A stretch of 43,336 nt of DNA from Desulfobulbaceae bacterium. Lineage in GTDB: Bacteria > Desulfobacterota > Desulfobulbia > Desulfobulbales > Desulfocapsaceae. The stretch spans positions 2,273-45,608 of the forward strand of contig JAFLKM010000041.1 of the NCBI GenBank assembly GCA_019163335.1, given 5' to 3'. The stretch's first letter is position 1, and each line of letters opens with the position of its first letter. Under the pieces are notes generated by a model, which saw only the letters and a program-made list of their open reading frames with translations, made no database searches and was not told the DNA's origin. A program made the position numbers and the translations under genes. Positions 1 through 8,400 of the stretch are shown here, one piece after another.

Positions 1-388
1 GTCCGTTAAGACTTGAGCAAGTCCTTTTTTGCGCAAGTCTTCTACGGACTCTTATACCGCCTCAAGGAGCAGCCAATCCCTTCCGGCTGATCCTTGGGTG
101 GCGTCAACCAGAAAATTCAACCGCTCATACTTGTTAAGACTTGAGCAAGTTCTTTTTTGCGCAAGTCTTTTACGGACTCTTATGCCGTCTCAAGGAGCAG
201 CCAATCCCTTCCGGCTGATCCTTGGGTGGCGTCAACCAGAAAATTCAACCGCTCATACTTGTTAAGACTTGAGCAAGTTCTTTTTTGCGCAAGTCTTTTA
301 CGGACTCTTATGCCGTCTCAAGGAGCAGCCAATCCCTTCCGGCTGATCATTGAGTGGCGTCAACCAGAAAATGCAAAGTCTCATACTT
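1..388 (+). repeat. Three tandem 128-bp units of a dispersed structured repeat
   Basis: The units start at 5, 133 and 261 with an exact 128-bp period and differ at only a few positions. Each has a hairpin (AAGACTTG pairing with CAAGTCTT, extended by GCAA/TTGC after one mismatch) with a T-rich loop. Next comes ACGGACTCTTATGCCG (the first unit has TACCG), and then a second hairpin of about 11 pairs built on CAGCC/GGCTG. The first unit also has the outer stem GTCCGT (1-6) pairing with ACGGAC. In units two and three that 5' arm is replaced by sequence from the end of the previous unit, so the outer stem is lost. This looks like tandem expansion of one complete element. Short open frames run through the repeats but are not credible genes. 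Confidence 0.9.
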
Positions 389-390
389 GT

Positions 391-882
391 TCACTCTTCA
401 CCAAAACCTGACTCCTTCTCCCAGCAGGAAAAAGGATGCTTCACCAACCCTGCGTTGGAATAGCGACGATCGTTACTGACTTCCGCCCCCACCCAGGGCG
501 GTTTTTCAAAAACCTGTTCCTCTTCTGCAAGCTCTATCTCTGCCACCAGCAAGCCGGCATTGGCACCAAAGAATTCATCAACCTCCCAGACAAATCCCTG
601 GTAATTGATTTTGTACCTTTTTTTCTCAATGATCGGCTGTTCACAGAGTTCCGCAAGTAACACCCTGGCATCTTCCAGCGGAATCGCATATTCAAACTCC
701 ATTCGGCTGACCCCACTACTCTTCCCCTTGATCGTCAGAAAAGCCTTGTCGCCGGCGATGCGTACTCGTACTGTTCGGTCACCGCTCGCACACAGATAGC
801 CTTGATGATACTCTGTGCCCACGGCAAGATCTCGCCAGGCATTGCCTGTTACCCGGAACTTTCGTTCTATCTCGATCCCCAT
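391..882 (-). CDS. CYTH domain protein (class IV adenylate cyclase / triphosphatase-like)
   Basis: A 163-residue protein that opens with the CYTH signature E-I-E-R-K-F (E4, E6, K8) close to the N terminus. Alternating basic and acidic positions follow (TVRVRI, FLTIKGK, EFEYAI, EKKRYK, VDEF, AEIEL), as expected for the triphosphate tunnel fold that binds metal and phosphate. Family members hydrolyse inorganic or organic triphosphates or make cAMP. The length fits the stand-alone bacterial type, for which inorganic triphosphatase activity is common, but the substrate cannot be chosen from sequence. It begins 9 bp after the small cysteine-rich gene and is probably last in the operon running from 3098 down to 391. 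The ribosome binding site is weak, suggesting coupling to the gene upstream. Its stop lies directly against the tandem repeats. Confidence 0.85.
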   Translation of the reverse strand: MGIEIERKFRVTGNAWRDLAVGTEYHQGYLCASGDRTVRVRIAGDKAFLTIKGKSSGVSRMEFEYAIPLEDARVLLAELCEQPIIEKKRYKINYQGFVWEVDEFFGANAGLLVAEIELAEEEQVFEKPPWVGAEVSNDRRYSNAGLVKHPFSCWEKESGFGEE

Positions 883-891
883 GGCGGCTTA

Positions 892-1146
892 CTATTGTCC
901 AGCTTTCCAGATAATCCCGGTCTCGGTATTCACCTTTTCTCCGTTCTCTTTGGCCATCCGTCCCTTGATCCAGCCGGTTCGGATAAAATATTGCTGACCG
1001 CAGTCCAGCCACTGAGCACAAGTGTCATCCACCGACTTAACCGGATAACTGGCAAGCCCTTTAACCACTTTACAGCTTCCTGAATCAATTTCCTGCAGAC
1101 TGAAATTTCGACAACTGAGACAGATTTTTTTTGGCAAATGCTTCAT
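892..1146 (-). CDS. Small cysteine-rich hypothetical protein
   Basis: An 84-residue protein I do not recognise. It has a C-x2-C pair near the N terminus (CLSC), a third cysteine in SGSCKVV, and two more in DTCAQW and LDCGQ. This spacing suggests a small zinc- or iron-binding knuckle. There is no signal peptide or membrane segment. A good AGGGGA ribosome binding site sits just before the ATG at 1146. It fits tightly between bioD (11-bp gap) and the CYTH gene (9-bp gap), which supports a real cotranscribed gene. Its function is unknown; metal binding is an inference from the cysteines only. Confidence 0.6.
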   Translation of the reverse strand: MKHLPKKICLSCRNFSLQEIDSGSCKVVKGLASYPVKSVDDTCAQWLDCGQQYFIRTGWIKGRMAKENGEKVNTETGIIWKAGQ

Positions 1147-1157
1147 AGTTCCCCTGA

Positions 1158-1859
1158 TTATAGTATGCCCGAAAATAACGAGCTGAAATCCAGATTTCTT
1201 TTCTCCCTACTGTACTCATCCACCGCAAAAAAATCTATGACACAATCTTGATACCCATACCGCTGCAGGGCTTGCGAAAAAATGCGGGCGGAATCTACGG
1301 CAATCTCTCTGTCACTCTCATGATAACGATTATAGAGGATTCCCAGGACATTCAAGCCCCTGCTGCGTGCAAGCTCCAGTGCTGAAAGGGTATGATTGAT
1401 CGATCCCAGTCGGGGAGAGCTGACAACGACCAGAGGAAGAGACTCCTGCTCAAGATAATCAAGGAAAGTGAAATCCTCAGTGAGAGGAACAAGCAGACCA
1501 CCAGCCCCTTCCAGCAGCACCAGCTCATAGCGGGCCGCAAGGGCACAGGTGGCCTGACGAATAACAGTCGGATCAATCCTAAGTCCAGCCAATGATGCGG
1601 CAAGATGGGGCGAACAAGGTTTGGGAAAGACATAGGAACAGGTCAGGCCTTGATGATCCTCAGGCCGCAGATCCTGTCCCATGAGACGCCGATGGACACG
1701 GATGTCCTCAGAAATGCCGACACAACCAGTCTGAACCAGCTTCTGGGTGATGACCTGCTTTCCCAATCCCAGAAGGTACCGACCCAGAAGCCCGGTGGCC
1801 ACCGTCTTGCCGATATCGGTGTCAATCCCGGTAACGGCGATAACAGAAAAAAGGGGCAT
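1158..1859 (-). CDS. bioD: Dethiobiotin synthetase
   Basis: ATP-dependent dethiobiotin synthetase, the penultimate step of biotin synthesis, which closes the ureido ring of 7,8-diaminopelargonate with CO2. From the chosen start the protein has 233 residues, normal for BioD. It carries the P-loop GIDTDIGKT at about residues 11-19, a Q-K-L-V-Q-T-G segment in place of the usual K-P-V-x-T-G, and the EGAGGLLVPL motif typical of the family. The frame is open ten codons further upstream, but AGGAG lies two bases before one ATG (1862) and five before the next (1859), so MPLFSVIAVTG is the likely start. No other bio gene is present here. It follows the rhodanese/MBL gene by 48 bp on the same strand, and the pairing has no obvious pathway logic. 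Confidence 0.92.
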   Translation of the reverse strand: MPLFSVIAVTGIDTDIGKTVATGLLGRYLLGLGKQVITQKLVQTGCVGISEDIRVHRRLMGQDLRPEDHQGLTCSYVFPKPCSPHLAASLAGLRIDPTVIRQATCALAARYELVLLEGAGGLLVPLTEDFTFLDYLEQESLPLVVVSSPRLGSINHTLSALELARSRGLNVLGILYNRYHESDREIAVDSARIFSQALQRYGYQDCVIDFFAVDEYSREKRNLDFSSLFSGIL

Positions 1860-1907
1860 CATGACTCCTGGCAAAAAGGCCCACACCAATCATGACAAAC
1901 AAAAAAA

Positions 1908-3098
1908 TCAAGCCGCTGTTCGTTCACGTTCGGCACTGACTCCCACCTTGCCATAATTACTGGCTCCACACTCATTCTTTCCAAGATCCATGACATCGGC
2001 TTCCTCCTCGGTGACTTCGAGAAAGCCAATGTTGACCTTTCGAATTTCCCCGTAAACAGGAGGTTGCGGTCGCATGTTCTCCTCAATAAAGTGAGCAAAC
2101 TTCATCTCATTAGCCAGACGAAAGGCCACCACATGCTTACGCAAGACGCCCAGATTTTCCATAAAAAGGTATGATTCATTGCATTCTTCCCATGAGGTAT
2201 AATGCCCGGGCAACACCTGGATATGATCCGGCAGATCACGAAGACGGAGCATCAGGGTCAAATACAACTCTCTGGCCCATTCCGCCCAGCGTCCGCCAAG
2301 ATCAGGGCGGCCCGCAGTACTGATAAAAATAGTGTCACCGCTAAGCAGATATTTATTATCAATGAGGTAGGAAGTACTGCCCATGGTGTGTCCTGGCGTG
2401 TGCAGGACTTGCACTGCCGGTCCTTTCCTGGAAAATGGAATATTCCCTTTATCTGTAACCGGCTCATAAGGAAAGGTAGCGCCGGTAAAGTCATGTTTGT
2501 TCGCCCACACCTTGCAACCCTTTTCTTTAGCCATTTGCGGGCTGCCGGAGATATAATCGGCCTGCCGGTGTGTCTCGACAGAACAGATGATTCTGCTGCC
2601 ATGTTTTTTGGCCAGAGCCTTATAGGCAGAAACGTTGCGGGAAGGATCAAAGACCATGGCTTCATCCTTATAGATCAGCATATAACTACAGGAAGCCTTC
2701 CCAGGGCGGACAAACTGATACAGGATATATTTTTCATCATCACTGGAAACTTTTTTGGGCGCAAGGACGTTCCCCCAGCTGACAATGCCCTGACTCAGAT
2801 ACCCGACATCAGTAAACCCATGATCACAGAGGAGATCAGCCACATATTTTGCCGATCCCTCCTTGGCGCAAACTATGCGAATCTTCTGCCCGGCCGGCAC
2901 CAGCTCAAGACTTCCCTTGGCATCTTCTATGAAGTTAAAGTAGGGAATATTGATGTATGGAAAAAAGACCGGAGCTTCAACGCTGAAATTAACAAAATCC
3001 TTCACATTGCGGACATCAAGAAGGACAAAATCAGGGCGGCCGCTCAACCAGTCAAAAAGCTCATTGGCGCTGTATAAGAAAGGTGTGTTTTTTTTCAT
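1908..3098 (-). CDS. Rhodanese domain fused to persulfide-dioxygenase-like MBL-fold hydrolase
   Basis: A 396-residue two-domain protein. Residues about 8-115 form a rhodanese domain with the active-site loop C77-A-K-E-G-S, which carries sulfane sulfur as a persulfide. Residues about 125-370 are a metallo-beta-lactamase fold resembling ETHE1-type persulfide dioxygenases. The usual HxHxDH motif reads T-H177-R-Q-A-D-Y, so the second and last histidines are Gln179 and Tyr182. H177, H237 (HTPGH) and D255 (SGD) remain. These match the three ligands of the mononuclear iron site in human ETHE1 (H79, H135, D154). GRPDLGG and LPGH also fit the family. The protein is probably cytoplasmic, as no signal peptide is seen. 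A GGAG site precedes the ATG. A role in sulfane-sulfur handling is plausible for a sulfur-metabolising anaerobe, but oxygen use in such a host is an open question. Confidence 0.87.
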   Translation of the reverse strand: MKKNTPFLYSANELFDWLSGRPDFVLLDVRNVKDFVNFSVEAPVFFPYINIPYFNFIEDAKGSLELVPAGQKIRIVCAKEGSAKYVADLLCDHGFTDVGYLSQGIVSWGNVLAPKKVSSDDEKYILYQFVRPGKASCSYMLIYKDEAMVFDPSRNVSAYKALAKKHGSRIICSVETHRQADYISGSPQMAKEKGCKVWANKHDFTGATFPYEPVTDKGNIPFSRKGPAVQVLHTPGHTMGSTSYLIDNKYLLSGDTIFISTAGRPDLGGRWAEWARELYLTLMLRLRDLPDHIQVLPGHYTSWEECNESYLFMENLGVLRKHVVAFRLANEMKFAHFIEENMRPQPPVYGEIRKVNIGFLEVTEEEADVMDLGKNECGASNYGKVGVSAERERTAA

Positions 3099-3372
3099 GC
3101 GTTGCTCCGGAATCTAGGATAATCTTGTAAAGACACTCATCAAAGGCTACGTTATTAATGTATAAAAATAGTTACTCATTGATCTATATTTTCGCAATTG
3201 CTTTTTTCATAACCTGTACCTGCATAGCGCAACTGTAAGATTAAATAATCAATGGAAGCTCCTTCCCTTTCCACTCGTTAAAACTATCACTTTTTGTGCT
3301 CGGGCCGACTCTTTTCAAGCAGAATCAGACTCATTTCTCCATTGACTCGTCCCACAAAACAGAATAAAAACC

Positions 3373-3392
3373 TGGAATGAATATTCATTCCA
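3373..3392. promoter_or_regulatory. Perfect 20-bp palindrome over the tetR start codon (putative operator)
   Basis: TGGAATGAATATTCATTCCA equals its own reverse complement over all 20 bases. The ATG of the TetR-family gene (3377-3379) lies inside it. TetR-family repressors commonly bind inverted repeats of this size near their own start, and GAATGA/TCATTC half-sites are known for several TetR-type fatty-acid and efflux regulators. Negative autoregulation, together with control of the downstream pump, is inferred. Confidence 0.7.
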
Positions 3393-4024
3393 AACAAAAA
3401 CCCCTCTCAACCCAGGGAGGTACAGGAAACAAGCGGGGACAGATCATTCACGCCACCATCAGACTCATCTCTGAATATGGCTTCCATGGAACGCCTATCT
3501 CCATGATCGCACAGGAGGCAGAAGTTGGCGCAGGCACCATTTACCGCTATTTCAAAGACAAAGATGCACTGGTGCTGGAGATTTTCGAACAGGTAAATAA
3601 AGATTTCACTACAACCATGCTCCATGAGTACGATGCGGACCAACCCATACAAGATCGTTTCATCCATTTATGCTGGGGGATTTTCCGGTTTGGCATCCAA
3701 AACCCCCATGAATTTAAGTTCATGGAACAATTTTATAATTCACCCTATGGCACGACCCTTCGTCGGGAAAAATTATTCTGTAATTGCGGCGATTCCAGCC
3801 AGGAACTCCCGCTGGACAAGGTATTTTCCACGGGGCAAGCACAACATCTCATTAAAGATCTCCCCCTTAACGCTCTCATTGCCCATTCCATCGGCCCCAT
3901 CGTCTTTCTTGTCAAGGATAGTATCGCCGGTTTGATTCAGCTGGATAACTCAACCATTGACAGTTCACTGAAGGCCTGCTGGGATGCGATCAGTGTCAAA
4001 AGACAAGAATCAGACATTCAATGA
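3377..4024 (+). CDS. TetR/AcrR family transcriptional regulator
   Basis: A 215-residue repressor. The N-terminal DNA-binding domain has the usual order: RGQIIHATIRLISEYGFHGT, then a helix-turn-helix at about residues 39-58 (PISMIAQEAEVGAGTIYRYF), then KDKDALVLEIF. The C-terminal ligand domain (about 70-215) is divergent, so the inducer is unknown. The gene starts the efflux operon and lies 46 bp before the membrane fusion protein gene, so it very probably controls the pump. Its ATG is buried in a perfect palindrome (3373-3392). No strong ribosome binding site is visible before the ATG. It is divergent from the rhodanese/MBL gene across about 280 bp that probably hold both promoters. Confidence 0.93.
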   Translation: MNIHSKQKPLSTQGGTGNKRGQIIHATIRLISEYGFHGTPISMIAQEAEVGAGTIYRYFKDKDALVLEIFEQVNKDFTTTMLHEYDADQPIQDRFIHLCWGIFRFGIQNPHEFKFMEQFYNSPYGTTLRREKLFCNCGDSSQELPLDKVFSTGQAQHLIKDLPLNALIAHSIGPIVFLVKDSIAGLIQLDNSTIDSSLKACWDAISVKRQESDIQ

Positions 4025-4070
4025 CACCCCCCCTTATTATCTTTTTCTTCTTTGCAGACAAAAAACCATC

Positions 4071-5201
4071 ATGACAAAACGTATTCTCCTCACCATCCTT
4101 GGCCTGATCATCATCGCCGGAATAATAGCCGGCATCAAGGTTTTGCAGATCCGCCATATGATAGATGTCGGCAAAAAAATGGTTCCCCCACCGGACACAG
4201 TCTCCACCATCCAGTCTCAGTCTCAATCCTGGGAATCATTTCTCTCCGCTACCGGCTCCATTGAGGCCGTCCAGGGGGTGACTCTTGCCGCTGAACAGCC
4301 TGGAAAGGTGATAAAAATCAGCTTTACCTCCGGAGATATAGTGCAGAAGGGTGCGCTTCTGGCTCACCTTGACACCAGTGCCGAAGAGGCCCAGTTGCGT
4401 GCCATTGAAAGTTCCAGAAACCTGGCTCACACCAATCTGCGCCGTCTCGCTCAACTGGCCGATCAGGGCCTTATCTCACGATCCGAACTGGACACCGCAG
4501 AGGCCGACTCCAAACAGACAACAGCCCAGACCGAAAACATCCAGGCCATCATTAACAAAAAGATCATCCGTGCCCCCTTTTCAGGCCGCTTAGGCATCCG
4601 GCAGATCAATGAGGGCCAGATTTTGAAAGAGGGCCAGGAAATCGTTACCCTTCAGACCCTTGATCCGGTTTTTGTCAACTTCATGCTTCCGCAGCAGCAG
4701 CTCAGCCAGATTAACACCGGGATGCCGGTACGCATAACAGTCGACGGAAGCAGCGAAAAAGATCTTTCAGGCACGATAACAGCCATTGACCCCAAAGTGG
4801 ACGAAATCACTCGGAACATTCATATTCAGGCCACGGTGGCTAACACCAAAGAGACCCTTCGACCGGGAATGTTTGTCAACGCTTCCGTCATTCTCCCGGA
4901 ACAGGAAAAAGTCATCACCATTCCCGGAACTGCCGTCCTCTATGCTCCTTACAGTGATTCAGTCTTTGTCGTGGAAGATACGAAAGATGAAAAAAATGGA
5001 ACAGATAGCAAGACACTGCGCCAGCAGTTTATCCGTTTGGGTGAGAAAAGAGGCGACTTTGCAGCGGTTCTCTCCGGTCTGCATGAAGGGGAGACCGTGG
5101 TCACCACCGGCGTATTCAAACTGCGTAACGGTCAAGCAGTGGTAACCGACAACAGCCATGTCCCAGAATTTAAAATGCAACCTACACCGGAGAATAATTA
5201 G
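4071..5201 (+). CDS. RND efflux periplasmic adaptor (membrane fusion protein)
   Basis: A 376-residue adaptor that links the inner-membrane RND pump to the outer-membrane channel. An N-terminal membrane anchor (ILLTILGLIIIAGIIAG) is followed by the lipoyl half-motif GDIVQKGALLAHLD, an alpha-hairpin (about residues 95-155) rich in Ala and Gln, the second lipoyl half (IIRAPFSGRLGIRQ, then GQILKEGQEIVTL), a beta-barrel (DPVFVNFMLPQQQ) and a membrane-proximal domain. The open frame extends upstream into the tetR gene, but the ATG at 4071 opens a typical anchor. The stop TAG (5199-5201) is also the first bases of a structured repeat that fills the gap to the pump gene. Confidence 0.94.
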   Translation: MTKRILLTILGLIIIAGIIAGIKVLQIRHMIDVGKKMVPPPDTVSTIQSQSQSWESFLSATGSIEAVQGVTLAAEQPGKVIKISFTSGDIVQKGALLAHLDTSAEEAQLRAIESSRNLAHTNLRRLAQLADQGLISRSELDTAEADSKQTTAQTENIQAIINKKIIRAPFSGRLGIRQINEGQILKEGQEIVTLQTLDPVFVNFMLPQQQLSQINTGMPVRITVDGSSEKDLSGTITAIDPKVDEITRNIHIQATVANTKETLRPGMFVNASVILPEQEKVITIPGTAVLYAPYSDSVFVVEDTKDEKNGTDSKTLRQQFIRLGEKRGDFAAVLSGLHEGETVVTTGVFKLRNGQAVVTDNSHVPEFKMQPTPENN

Positions 5202-5315
5202 GTACCGTTAAGGGATCGAGCAAGGCTTTTTGTGCTCGATCCCTTTTACGGTACCTTATGCCGCTTCAATAAAACAGCCATGCTCTTCCGGCTGTTTTAT
5301 CAAGTGGCCTGAACC
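5198..5315 (+). repeat. Complete copy of the dispersed structured repeat (copy B1)
   Basis: Begins with TTAG, whose TAG is the adaptor stop codon. The outer stem AGGTACCGT pairs perfectly with ACGGTACCT. Inside it, AAGGGATCGAGCA pairs perfectly over 13 bp with TGCTCGATCCCTT around a loop containing TTTTT. CTTATGCCG follows, then ATAAAACAGCC pairs perfectly over 11 bp with GGCTGTTTTAT, flanked by a GCC/GGC closing pair. This is the best-paired copy in the window. It lies between the efflux adaptor and the RND pump gene. Confidence 0.9.
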
Positions 5316-5341
5316 AAACAACAAAAGAACAGCGACATACA

Positions 5342-5388
5342 CAAGGCTTTTTGTGCTCGATCCCTTTTACGGTACCTAATGCCGCTTT
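5342..5388 (+). repeat. Partial duplicate of copy B1
   Basis: The sequence from CAAGGCTTTTTGTGCTCGAT through TTTTACGGTACC is identical to the middle of copy B1. It is followed by TAATGCCGCT, with one base change in the conserved segment. The 5' arms of both stems and the second hairpin are absent, so this fragment cannot fold like the parent. It looks like a recent local duplication or a decayed copy. Confidence 0.8.
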
Positions 5389-5472
5389 CACACTTCGATA
5401 TCAATAAATACAAAAAATGCGGAGCAACTCCTTCATTCATCTGAATCCAGTCGTTATCTTCAATAACCTACC

Positions 5473-8400
5473 ATGAATTTCACTGATATCTTCATCCGTC
5501 GTCCTGTCCTTGCCATGGTGGTCAGCCTGATCATAATTATTGCCGGGCTCCAGGCCATCAAGTCTGTCAATGTACGCCAGTACCCGCGTAGCGAGAATTC
5601 AACGGTGACGATCACCACCGTGTACATCGGGGCCAGCGCCGAACTGGTGCGGGGATTCATCACCACCCCTCTGGAGAGGGCCATTGCAGCAGCGGACGGC
5701 ATTGATTACCTCCAGTCGCAGAGTGCCCAAGGAGTCTCCACCATCAGCGCACGGCTCAAGCTAAACTATGATGCCACCAAAGCCCTGGCCGAGATCAGCT
5801 CCAAGGTCGATCAGGTCCGGGCCGACCTGCCGCCGGAAGCCGAGGTGCCGATCATTAATATTGAGTCAGCAGACAGCGAGTTTGCTGCCGCCTACCTCAG
5901 TTTCACCTCTGATGACCTTGCCCAGAATGAGATCACCGACTATCTGACCCGCATCGTCCAGCCGCGCCTTTCCGCCCTGGCCGGAGTCCAACGGGCCGAC
6001 ATCCTCGGCGGCCGCACCTTTGCCATGCGTATCTGGCTGAAACCAGATCGTCTGGCGGCCTACAATATTACACCGGTGCAGGTTCGTCAGGCCCTGGCCG
6101 CTAACAACTATCTGGCCGCCCTCGGCCACACCAAAGGATCACTGATTCAGGTAAACCTCACAGCTGACACCAACCTGCGCACCATCCAGGATTTTAAGCA
6201 GCTCATTGTCCGCAGCGAAAATGGTGCCAACATCCGCATCGAAGATATCGGTGAGGTGGTCCTCGGTGCCGAAGACTATGACGCAGAAGTACGCTTTTCC
6301 GGAAAAACTGCCGTGTTCATGGGCATCTGGCCCCTCCCCAACGCCAACTCCCTTGATGTCATTGAACTGGTAAAAAAGGAGATGGCTGCCATCCAGGGAG
6401 ACCTGCCCAGCGGTATGCAGGCCCGCATTGCCTATGACAGCACCGACTATATCAACAATGCCATTCACGAAGTTCTCAAGACTCTGGGTGATACCATGCT
6501 CATCGTGGTGGTGATCATCTTCCTTTTCCTTGGTTCCTTCCGGTCGGTTTTTATCCCGGTGATAACCATTCCCCTTTCCCTTATCGGTGCCGTCTTTCTC
6601 ATGCAGATCTTCGGCTTCACCATCAATCTGCTGACCCTGCTGGCCATTGTCCTCTCCGTGGGCTTAGTGGTTGATGATGCCATTATCGTGGTTGAGAATA
6701 TTGAGCGACATATCCGCAAAGGCCTTACCCCCTATGACGCTGCCATTGTCGGGGCCCGTGAACTTGTGGGGCCGATCATTGCCATGACCGTTACCCTGGC
6801 CGCCGTCTATGCCCCCATTGGCCTGCAGGGCGGCCTGACCGGTGCCCTTTTTCGCGAATTCGCCTTCACCTTGGCCGGGGCAGTGACCATCTCAGGCATC
6901 GTGGCCCTGACCCTGTCTCCCATGATGTCAGCCAAACTGCTGAAACCAGGCCTGAATGAGCATGGCCTGGCTGGCCGCATCAGCCGTGACTTTGATCGCC
7001 TGAAGGCATTCTATGGTCGTCTTCTTGATCAGACCCTTGCGGCCCGACCGGCAGTGTACCTCGTTTGGATTGTCATCAGCCTCCTGGCCATTCCCATGTT
7101 CAGAATGTCAGCAACGGAACTGGCTCCTGCTGAAGATCAAGGGGTTATCTTCGGCATCATTGATGCTGCTGCAAACTCCACCCTTGAACAAACAAGTTAT
7201 TATGCAGCATTGGCCAATGAAGTGTTTCTTGGCGAACCAGAGACCCAGTTCACCTTCCAGGTCACCCTGCCTTCTTCCGGATTCAGTGGACTGGTGACCA
7301 AGCCATGGTCAGAGCGAGAACGAACCGTCTTTGAGATTCTGCCTGGAATCCAAAAAAAGCTGGGAGCTATTCCCGGCATTAGCGTTTTCCCGGTCATCCA
7401 GCCATCCCTTCCGGGTGGCGGGCAGTTCCCGGTGGAGTTCGTCCTGGCCTCCACCGCCGAGCCGGAGCAGATTCTAGAATTCGCCCGAGCCTTGCAGATG
7501 AAGGCCATGGCCAGTGGCAAATTTGCTTTCCCGCCACTCATTGACACCAAGATTGACCAACCCCAGGCCGAACTTGTCATCAACCGCGACCGGGTGGCCG
7601 ATCTCGGCTTGAATCTCCAGCAGGTAGGCGCAGATATTAGCTCCATGCTTGGCGGTAATTTCGTCAACCGCTTTGACATCGCCGGTCGCAGCTATAAAGT
7701 TATTCCCCAGATACAACGCAGCGACCGCCTCAATCCCGATCAACTTCGCAACATTTATATCACCGGGCCAAACGGCCAGATGGTGCCATTGTCCAGTGTC
7801 GCCACCATCCAAAACTCCACAGTTCCCCGCTCGATGAACCGCTTTCAGCAATTAAATGCGGTTACCATCAGCGGTGTTGCGATGATTCCCCTTGACGAGG
7901 CCCTGCGTTTTCTTGAAGATGAGGCAGCGCAAATTCTGCCGCAAGGATATAACATCGACTACACCGGCGAGTCTCGGCAGTTACGATCTGAGGGCAACCG
8001 TTTTCTGCCGGCCTTCGGCCTTGCCGTGGTCCTGATTTTTCTGGCCCTGGCTGCTCAGTTTAACAGCTTCCGCGATCCCTTCGTCATTCTCGCCGGTTCC
8101 GTCCCTCTGGCCCTTTTCGGGGCGCTCATCTTCACCTTCCTGAAGATTCCCAATCCCAATATCCCTTTCTGGACCAATGGCTGGACCACCACATTGAACA
8201 TCTACTCACAGGTCGGTCTCATCACCCTTGTGGGCCTGGTTGCTAAAAACGGGATTCTCATTGTGGAGTTTGCCAACAAGCTCCAGGATCAGGGCCTCAC
8301 CAAATTAGAGGCCATTCATGAGGCTTCCATGACCCGTCTGCGTCCCATCCTGATGACCAGCTGTGCCACTGCTGCCGGACATTTCCCGCTGACTCTTGTC

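Noticed and set aside
1-388. CRISPR array
   Set aside because: The 128-bp units are nearly identical end to end with no unique spacers, the unit is too long, and no cas gene is nearby.
29-411. Small proteins encoded by the tandem repeats
   Set aside because: The frames only reflect the repeat period, have no ribosome binding site, and the sequence is explained by conserved hairpins.
2202-3077. Open frame of 291 codons on the plus strand
   Set aside because: It is fully antisense to the rhodanese/MBL gene, which has clear domain motifs; the antisense product has none.
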